From Ferrimonas balearica DSM 9799 (GTDB lineage: Bacteria > Pseudomonadota > Gammaproteobacteria > Enterobacterales > Shewanellaceae), in the NCBI RefSeq assembly GCF_000148645.1, contig NC_014541.1, forward strand, positions 1,054,001 to 1,118,000: a stretch of DNA of 64,000 nucleotides, read 5' to 3'. Shown one piece after another: positions 58,379-64,000 of this stretch. The notes beneath the pieces were generated by a model that was given only the letters and a program-made list of their open reading frames with translations, was not told the DNA's origin and ran no database searches. Within the stretch, counting starts at the first letter, position 1. Each line of letters starts with the position of its first letter. The position numbers were made by a program, and so were the translations under genes.

Positions 58379-59107
58379 TCAGCCCTTGTATTTGCGCTTG
58401 TTGTAGATGTACTCCGGCAACAGCGCAGTCAGCCAGCTGATTACGCGCCAGCGGCGGGTAACGTACACAGTGTGTTTGGCTTTTTTCATTGCTTTGACGC
58501 ACTGCTGGGCGATCACCGGCAGCGGCGCGCTCCACAGCTTGCTGCCGCGGCCCTGCATCTTGTCGAGGTAGCCCATGCGCAGGTCGGTGATGGTAACCGG
58601 CAGCTTCAGGCGCTGGGCATGCAGGCGCAGGCCCTGCAGGTAGTTCTGCTGGAACGCTTTGGAGGCGTGGAAGGCCACCTGCGGACCACCGCGCTCACCG
58701 GCGATGGAGGTCAGGGCTGCCAGTTGGCCATACTTTTGCTCCACCATGCGGGCAAAGGCGGCGTTGGCCAGGGCGGTAAAGCCGGTGACGTTGATGTCGA
58801 TGACGGTTTTGTCCAGTGCCCAGGGCAGGTCCAGGTCCAGGCCACCGGCGGCGGTGTTGATCACCACCAGGGCGGCGCCGTCCAGCTTCTGCCACAGGGC
58901 CTCGAACGCCTCCCGACAGGCTTCCGGGTTCTGGATGTCGATGGCCACCATCTCGGTCTGCGGGCCCAGCTTTTCAGCCAATGGGGCCAGCGCGTCGGTA
59001 TCCGCGGCCATCAGGCCGAGGCGCACGTTGTCTTTGGCCAGTTCCAGCGCCAGGGCCTGGGAGAGGCCGGAGTTTGCGCCGATCAGGATGGCACTTAATT
59101 GACTCAT
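58379..59107 (-). CDS. SDR-family protein with Phe in place of catalytic Tyr
   Basis: The 242-residue Rossmann protein keeps Lys150 and the upstream Ser (ALTSIAGERGG), but the Tyr-x-x-x-Lys motif reads FHASK with Phe146, and the glycine motif is GANSGLS (last Gly changed to Ser). NAAGG stands in for NNAG. The C-terminus is basic and partly hydrophobic (VTRRWRVISWLTALLPEYIY), suggesting membrane contact. Standard oxidoreductase activity is doubtful. It is a single gene convergent with ompW. Confidence 0.82.
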   Translation of the reverse strand: MSQLSAILIGANSGLSQALALELAKDNVRLGLMAADTDALAPLAEKLGPQTEMVAIDIQNPEACREAFEALWQKLDGAALVVINTAAGGLDLDLPWALDKTVIDINVTGFTALANAAFARMVEQKYGQLAALTSIAGERGGPQVAFHASKAFQQNYLQGLRLHAQRLKLPVTITDLRMGYLDKMQGRGSKLWSAPLPVIAQQCVKAMKKAKHTVYVTRRWRVISWLTALLPEYIYNKRKYKG

Positions 59108-59191
59108 AAAAATGGAAACTCTTGCGGGGTATGGGCCGATTCTAGAGAGGCTGAAGGGGCCTCACAAGGTCATAACCGACACTTTCACAAA

Positions 59192-59232
59192 AGCTGTCCG
59201 GACTTGTGGACGTCCAGATGTCCTGTTATAAC
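59192..59232 (+). promoter_or_regulatory. MetJ operator array and metA promoter
   Basis: Four consecutive 8-bp met boxes run from 59192 to 59223. The last two, GGACGTCC and AGATGTCC, each match AGACGTCT at six of eight positions, the first two at five. A -10-like TATAAC is at 59227-59232 with TTGTGG 17 bases before it, so the boxes cover the -35 region. MetJ repression is inferred. Confidence 0.78.
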
Positions 59233-59258
59233 GGTCGAGTTACTTAAGGAGAAGCGAT

Positions 59259-60194
59259 ATGCCGGTCAAGGTGCCTGACAGTCTGCCCGCGTCCGCAATA
59301 CTGCGGGGCGAGAACATCTTTGTGATGTCTGAAACCCGGGCTGAGGCCCAGAACATCCGGCCCCTGAAGCTGCTTATCCTTAATCTGATGCCCAATAAGA
59401 TTGAAACCGAAACCCAGCTGTTACGGTTACTGGGCAACAGCCCCCTGCAGGTGGATGTGGAGCTGCTGCGTATCCACAACCGTCCCTCAAAGCACACCCC
59501 CTGTGACCATATGAACGCGTTTTATCGTGACTTCGAACAGGTGCGTGGCAACAACTACGATGGGCTGATCATCACCGGTGCGCCTCTGGGTGATCTGGAG
59601 TTTGAAGAGGTGGCCTATTGGGATGAGATCCGCGCCATCATCGACTGGTCACAGCAGCACGCCACCTCGGTGTTGTTCCTGTGCTGGGCGGCTCACGCGG
59701 CGTTCTACCATCTCTACGGCATCAAGCGTTACCTGCGGGAGGAGAAGATCTCCGGGGTGTTCCAGCACCGTCGGGTGCATGAGCATGTGCCGCTGCTGCG
59801 GGGCTTTGATGATGAGTTCTGGGTACCGCACTCCCGTTATGCCCAGGTGTCGCTGGACCAGCTCAAGGCCCATGGCGACCTGAAGGTGCTGGCGGAATCC
59901 GATGTGGCGGGCGCCTATCTGGTGGTGGATCAGAACAACCGCAATCTGTTTGTGACCGGCCATCCTGAATACACCCGCACTACCTTGCAGGATGAATACC
60001 GCCGTGACCTGGCCGCCGGGCTGACGCCGCAGGTGCCGAACCACTACTATCCCGAGGATGACCCCACCCGGCCGCCCCGGGCCAGTTGGCACGCTCACGG
60101 GGCCTTGCTGTTCAGTAATTGGCTCAACTACTACGTCTACCAGCAGACCCCGTTCGATCTGAACGACATGGCGGGCATGACCCCCTGGGAGTGA
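59259..60194 (+). CDS. metA: Homoserine O-succinyltransferase
   Basis: MetA activates homoserine with an acyl-CoA, the first committed step of methionine synthesis. The 311-residue protein starts after AAGGAG and keeps the catalytic residues at the E. coli numbers: Cys142 ([10 protein letters not shown]), His235 and Glu237 (TGHPEY). Other family parts are [20 protein letters not shown] and [10 protein letters not shown]. The acyl donor (succinyl or acetyl) cannot be decided by eye alone. An upstream met-box array points to MetJ control. The stop is one base from the convergent membrane gene. Confidence 0.95.
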   Translation: MPVKVPDSLPASAILRGENIFVMSETRAEAQNIRPLKLLILNLMPNKIETETQLLRLLGNSPLQVDVELLRIHNRPSKHTPCDHMNAFYRDFEQVRGNNYDGLIITGAPLGDLEFEEVAYWDEIRAIIDWSQQHATSVLFLCWAAHAAFYHLYGIKRYLREEKISGVFQHRRVHEHVPLLRGFDDEFWVPHSRYAQVSLDQLKAHGDLKVLAESDVAGAYLVVDQNNRNLFVTGHPEYTRTTLQDEYRRDLAAGLTPQVPNHYYPEDDPTRPPRASWHAHGALLFSNWLNYYVYQQTPFDLNDMAGMTPWE

Positions 60195-60195
60195 C

Positions 60196-60591
60196 TCAGA
60201 ACGGCATCTTTGTGGCGCCCTGGGGCAGGTGCCAGAAGCGTTTGTCGGCGAAGGCGTACTGCCACACCGGATACATCAGGATCAGCACCACCACGAAGTG
60301 CATCAGCAGCGGGAACAGGTGCATCGGGTCCGGTTGGTCGAGCCACACCATAAAGCCCATCACCAGGGTGAACTGACAGGTCACAAACAGCAGGCTGGCG
60401 CAGGCGATGGCAAACCAGCGCGGCACAATGGGATAGTGGTAGGCAAAGCCAAAAGCGGGCAGCAGCAGCAAACCACCGCACCAGACCACCAGCCACTGCA
60501 GCATGGTCAGCCCTCCGGTAAACAGCCAGGTCAGCAGTTGGGTGCCCATCAGGGCCGCCACCATGGCAATCATTACGCGCCAGAACAGCAT
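60196..60591 (-). CDS. Small inner-membrane protein of unknown function
   Basis: A 131-residue protein with four hydrophobic segments (MLFWRVMIAMVAALMGTQLL, LQWLVVWCGGLLLLPAFGFA, FAIACASLLFVTCQFTLVMG, LMHFVVVLILMYPVW) and short polar ends. The ATG at 60591 follows GGGGAG; an in-frame GTG-type upstream extension is less likely. I do not recognise the family. It ends one base from metA on the opposite strand. Confidence 0.7.
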   Translation of the reverse strand: MLFWRVMIAMVAALMGTQLLTWLFTGGLTMLQWLVVWCGGLLLLPAFGFAYHYPIVPRWFAIACASLLFVTCQFTLVMGFMVWLDQPDPMHLFPLLMHFVVVLILMYPVWQYAFADKRFWHLPQGATKMPF

Positions 60592-60691
60592 CGTCGTCTC
60601 CCCAAAAGTGCGTATGCCATGCCGTTGTACCAAGGGGAATTTTCCCATTCAACTCAACTCGTTGGGTTACTTAACGCAGATCATGGTGAAC

Positions 60692-60722
60692 AAAAAAAGC
60701 GCGGCCTGGGCCGCACTTTTTG
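60692..60722. terminator. Terminator of the second TonB receptor gene
   Basis: GCGGCC and GGCCGC pair around two bases, flanked by seven A and five T, so it can act in both directions; on the minus strand it lies just after the receptor stop. A run of eight G (60722-60729) separates them. Confidence 0.85.
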
Positions 60723-60743
60723 GGGGGGGAGGGGGATGATCAC

Positions 60744-63245
60744 TCAGAAGTCGTAACTCAATCTCAGGTAATAGAATCCGCCGTTAATGCCAACCGGTGC
60801 GGTGGCGGGATAGCGAGCCCCCGCAATGCCCTGCCAGGGATGCTCATCAGCACGTTGATCCAACAGGTTCTGGGCACCGATGGCAGCCGACACGCCATCT
60901 GCCATGTGGTAACGAAGCTCGGCATCCACGGTCCAGGCGGCCTCACCCTCAATGGGGAAGATCTCGGAATCCAGGTGGTCCTCAAAGTATTCGCCAAAGT
61001 AGTTGAGCCTGAGCAGGCCATCATAGTCGCCGATGCGGTGGTTGGCGGACAGGTTGCCTTTGTGGCGCGGCAGGTTTTGCTCCAGCAGTCGCACTTTGGT
61101 GTCACTGATGTTGGCCGGGTTGAAGTCGGTGACTTCGGTTTGGTTCCAGTTGTAGGCCAGGGCAAAGCTGGTGTCGCCCCAACCGCTGCTCAGGCGGTAG
61201 TTCGCCACCAGGTCGACCCCCTGAGTGGTGGTATCGAAGTCATTGGTAAAGTAACGCACGCTGCTGAAGCTGCTGGCGTCCAGAATACCCTGATTGAGCA
61301 GTGCCTGGATCTCATCGTCCGTCAGCGTCAACGGTGAGGTCTGACTGATTCGGTCCTGCACCTCGATATGGTAGTAATCGAAGGTAACGTACAGGTCACC
61401 CAGGGTGGCAACGGCGCCGAGGGTGTAACTGAAGGACTCCTCAGGTTCCAGCGGCTTGCCCCCTTTCTGCATTGCGATGGGGTTGGTCGGCGGCAGGGTG
61501 GCCTGGTCCTGCAGGCCGGTGGCGGAGAATTGGGTGGTCACGTTACGGACATTTTCCTGGCCAACGGTGGGTGCCCGGAAACCGGTATTGACGCTGCCCC
61601 GCAGCTTGAAGCGTTCGGACAGATCCCACAGTGCGGAGAGTTTGCCATTGATGGTGTCACCAAAGCTCTGGTAGTCCTCGTAGCGCAGCGCGGCGGCGAG
61701 AAGCAGAGTGTCGTCAACGCTTTTCTCAATATCGGTGTAGAGGGCGATGTTTTCCCGGCTGTGGGAGCCCTGGTCGCGGGGCTGAAAGCCCGGGAAGCCG
61801 TTGGAACCGATACTGAACCCCTGAGAGGCCAGAGGGCCGATGGTCCATGAGGCCGGGTCGCCGGCGTAGATCTCAAAGGTTTCTTTGCGGTATTCGCCGC
61901 CGAATGAGAACACCCAGGTGTCCATGGGGTAGGAGAAGTCGGCGTTAACACCGTTCTCTATCTGCACATAACGGCCGGGCTTAAAACGGGTCGGAGAGTT
62001 CGGGCCCATCGAGGCGTTTACCGTATTTTCGATAAAGAAATCGACTTCGTTGCGACCGGCTCCGGCGCTGAAATCGTAATACAGCCCGTTGGCCCACTCC
62101 CCCTTCACCCCTGCGGTCAGGGAGAGGTCCAGCATGTCGCCGCCGAAGCTGGGCGTGAAGCCGCCGGGGAAGCGTTGGTAAAAGGTGAAACAGTCCGGGT
62201 TGGCGGCCACCTGAGCGAGGGCGTCCGGGTCGGGGATCTGATCCACGATGGGCACGACGGGGCAGTTGCCGTTCATCCCATCGCTGAGGTCACCCACCAG
62301 CAGGGTATCGCCGCCATCGCCGGAGAATACGCCTCCGCGGGTATTGGGGTTGCGGAAGTAAAAGCCGCCGGTGGCAGTGCGCTCTGCCCAGTTGCCGAAC
62401 AGGTAGGCATCGCTGTTTTCGCTCAGGGCGAGGCCGGCATTCACAAACAGTTTGATGTCTCTATCGATGGCCGGAGAACCCCACACCTGCGCCGGGTTGG
62501 CGACGGCGCTGTTGCCAGCGTTGATGAGATCGGCGGCATCGTCACGTTGAATCGAGCGGCTGGTGGCGTCGGCGGTTTTGTACTCGGCGCTGAGGTTGAT
62601 AAAGCCCTGCTCGGACAGGGGGAGGCCCAGGTTGGCCGCCAGATTCAGGGTATCGCCGTCGCCTTCGTAATATTGGCCATATCGGGCTTCTATCCGGCCA
62701 CCGGAATCGGCGTCCTTGAGCACAAAGTTGATCACGCCGGCGATGGCATCGGAGCCGTACTGCGCGGCCGCACCATCCCGCAGCACTTCCACCTGTTTCA
62801 GGGCAATGGCGGGGATCACCGACACATCCGTGGCCTGGGCCCCATCGGAGATGCCACCGCCGAGAAAGGTGATGACTGCGGCACGATGGCGCCGTTTGCC
62901 GTTGACCAACACCAGGGTGCTGTCCGGCGACAGGCCTCGCAGATTGGCGGGGCGCACCAGGGTGGCGCCGTCAGAGATGGGTTGGGCATTGACGTTATAG
63001 GAGGGCACCACCGTGGTCAGCATGGCGTCCATATCGGTGCTGCCCTGGCGCTCAAACTCCTCGGCATCGATGATGTCGATGGGCACCGGGGAGTCATCAA
63101 CCGAACGGGGCAGGGCACGGGTGCCGACAACGGCGATGCGCTCAGTCTGAGCGGTGGACTCATTGGCCAGAGAGGCCGGTATCGAGTGGAAGCTGGTGAC
63201 GATCAGGGTCAACGCGATGCTCCCGGAAGACAATGGGTTGCTCAT
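60744..63245 (-). CDS. TonB-dependent outer-membrane receptor
   Basis: An 833-residue receptor with an N-terminal signal segment (SIALTLIVTSFHSIPASLA), a plug domain (ERIAVVGTRALPRSVDDSPV, VPSYNVNAQPISDG, LRGLSPDSTLVLVNGKRRHR, LRDGAAAQYGSDAIAGVINF) and a C-terminal barrel with the usual TonB-receptor end (NLLDQRADEHPW to YLRLSYDF). The plug with LVNGKRRHRAA and LRDGAAAQYGSDAIAG is typical of a broad clade found in Shewanella-like bacteria, with varied ligands; the substrate cannot be named. Only one Cys pair (NGNCPVV and NPDCFTF) is visible, perhaps a loop disulfide. Three inverted repeats lie upstream. Confidence 0.92.
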   Translation of the reverse strand: MSNPLSSGSIALTLIVTSFHSIPASLANESTAQTERIAVVGTRALPRSVDDSPVPIDIIDAEEFERQGSTDMDAMLTTVVPSYNVNAQPISDGATLVRPANLRGLSPDSTLVLVNGKRRHRAAVITFLGGGISDGAQATDVSVIPAIALKQVEVLRDGAAAQYGSDAIAGVINFVLKDADSGGRIEARYGQYYEGDGDTLNLAANLGLPLSEQGFINLSAEYKTADATSRSIQRDDAADLINAGNSAVANPAQVWGSPAIDRDIKLFVNAGLALSENSDAYLFGNWAERTATGGFYFRNPNTRGGVFSGDGGDTLLVGDLSDGMNGNCPVVPIVDQIPDPDALAQVAANPDCFTFYQRFPGGFTPSFGGDMLDLSLTAGVKGEWANGLYYDFSAGAGRNEVDFFIENTVNASMGPNSPTRFKPGRYVQIENGVNADFSYPMDTWVFSFGGEYRKETFEIYAGDPASWTIGPLASQGFSIGSNGFPGFQPRDQGSHSRENIALYTDIEKSVDDTLLLAAALRYEDYQSFGDTINGKLSALWDLSERFKLRGSVNTGFRAPTVGQENVRNVTTQFSATGLQDQATLPPTNPIAMQKGGKPLEPEESFSYTLGAVATLGDLYVTFDYYHIEVQDRISQTSPLTLTDDEIQALLNQGILDASSFSSVRYFTNDFDTTTQGVDLVANYRLSSGWGDTSFALAYNWNQTEVTDFNPANISDTKVRLLEQNLPRHKGNLSANHRIGDYDGLLRLNYFGEYFEDHLDSEIFPIEGEAAWTVDAELRYHMADGVSAAIGAQNLLDQRADEHPWQGIAGARYPATAPVGINGGFYYLRLSYDF

Positions 63246-63278
63246 GGGCGTTCCTTGAGACTGAAGGGGGCTCTGAGC

Positions 63279-63377
63279 TGAACCGGGTACCGCGGGTTCA
63301 ACAAATTGATTTCACAGGTGATTGCACCTGCGAAATCAACCTAAGTGGGGAGAGGGGGTGGGCACAATGGTGTGCCC
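63279..63377. promoter_or_regulatory. Cluster of three inverted repeats upstream of the TonB receptor
   Basis: (1) 63279-63300, arms TGAACC/GGTTCA. (2) 63306-63339, 15-base arms with one mismatch, TTGATTTCACAGGTG and CACCTGCGAAATCAA, loop ATTG. (3) 63360-63377, perfect 7-bp GGGCACA-ATGG-TGTGCCC. The second could end transcription of the FMN reductase gene on the minus strand, but its T tail is poor, so one or more may be operators for the receptor gene at 63245. Confidence 0.5.
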
Positions 63378-63409
63378 GGGGAGATTGGTAAGCGGGTTGT
63401 AATGGCGGC

Positions 63410-63952
63410 TCAACGCACCATTCCGGCCAGCGCGGCCATCTGCCGCTGAACCAATTGGACAAGATGGGGGTCTTTCAACTGGCCCTGACCGTCAAAAGCG
63501 GTATCGGCGGCACTGAGCATCACCTCTGGCCGGTTCAGTACCCAGGCGTTGAGAAACACCATCACCTGACGTAGATGGTATTGGCAGCGGGCGGTGCCCA
63601 GACGTCCCGGGCTGGCGCCCATAATGGCCAGTGGCTTGTTGTCGAACCCCTGATGGTCAAACCGCGACAGCCAATCGATGGCGTTCTTCAGTGGGGCGGG
63701 GATGGAGTAGTTGTATTCCGGGGTGACGATAAGCACCGCATCGCTGGCCCGCAACTGCTGATGCAGGTTGATGGCGGCCTGGGGAAATCCGGCATCCTGC
63801 AGATCGGCGTTATAGAGCGGCAGGCTGCCGATCTCGCCGATGCGAAAATCCACATTGGACGGGGCCAGACTGATGGCGCACTGCATCAATTGGCGGTTCA
63901 GTGAGTCCCGGCGCAGGCTGCCGCACAGCGCCATGATTGAGATGGGTTCCAC
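63410..63952 (-). CDS. NADPH-dependent FMN reductase
   Basis: A 180-residue flavodoxin-fold reductase of the ChrR/azoreductase/YieF type: CGSLRRDSLNRQLM at the FMN-phosphate loop, TPEYNYSIPAPLKNAIDWLS at the isoalloxazine site, and GASPGRLGTARCQYHLRQ. Such enzymes reduce quinones, azo dyes or chromate. The start ATG at 63952 lacks a strong ribosome site; the window ends 48 bases upstream, so the promoter is only partly visible. Confidence 0.92.
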   Translation of the reverse strand: MEPISIMALCGSLRRDSLNRQLMQCAISLAPSNVDFRIGEIGSLPLYNADLQDAGFPQAAINLHQQLRASDAVLIVTPEYNYSIPAPLKNAIDWLSRFDHQGFDNKPLAIMGASPGRLGTARCQYHLRQVMVFLNAWVLNRPEVMLSAADTAFDGQGQLKDPHLVQLVQRQMAALAGMVR

Positions 63953-64000
63953 AGCGATTCCCCCTCGTTACCACCCTAACTCCCGATGATGCTTCCAGTT

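Noticed and set aside
60722-60729. Run of eight G as a possible phase-variation tract of the TonB receptor gene
   Set aside because: It lies after the stop codon and outside the promoter, so slippage would not change expression in an obvious way.

Overview
The window is GC-rich chromosomal DNA from a gammaproteobacterium, most probably a marine, facultatively anaerobic, Ferrimonas- or Shewanella-like member of the Alteromonadales. The genus is my inference. It rests on the lpxD-fabZ-lpxA-lpxB-rnhB-dnaE-accA-tilS order running on to proS, trmO and rcsF, a complete liu/sco leucine-degradation operon under a MerR-type LiuR, a Fur-type site in front of hutW, an H-NS protein, and riboswitch-controlled Na+-coupled transporters. 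I see no rRNA, tRNA, CRISPR array, prophage or insertion sequence.

Layout. 1-9618: lipid A, fatty acid and replication genes (lpxD is cut by the window edge), then tilS. 9645-12714: a Kef-type antiporter and a patatin phospholipase, convergent. 12836-17998: the proS/trmO/rcsF neighbourhood with a CHASE-GGDEF cyclase and a hexapeptide acyltransferase inserted. 18047-22378: two secreted amidohydrolase-family proteins. 22541-24949: hns, then etfBA. 24970-26936: a CRP-type site, a lysine riboswitch and an NhaC-family transporter. 27014-31833: tdk, two divergent paralogous lipoproteins, pepT and a lipoprotein hydrolase. 31937-40250: the liuR-liuABCD-mvaB-scoAB operon, which takes isovaleryl-CoA to acetoacetyl-CoA. 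40375-45718: an ABC exporter, hutW and prpE. 45784-48694: menA, an SDR lacking catalytic residues, and tesB. 48783-50440: a tandem glycine riboswitch with a Shine-Dalgarno-sequestering hairpin and an AGCS transporter. 50504-50896: a YbaY-type lipoprotein. 50965-56407: a six-gene, translationally coupled TonB receptor/ECF transporter operon that also encodes a TiaS-like protein and a four-Cys mini-protein. 56601-63952: an aldo/keto reductase, ompW, an SDR, metA, a membrane protein, a second TonB receptor and an FMN reductase.

How the genes work together. LiuR-like operators lie over the promoters of both liuR and etfBA, so the isovaleryl-CoA dehydrogenase LiuA and its electron acceptor ETF appear co-regulated. 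Two amino-acid transporters are each read out by their own riboswitch. The ECF operon is the best candidate for an undescribed system: it has an outer-membrane receptor, a fused double ATPase, a T component and an S component of unknown specificity, plus a protein resembling the archaeal tRNA-modifying enzyme TiaS, in a genome that already encodes the bacterial counterpart TilS.
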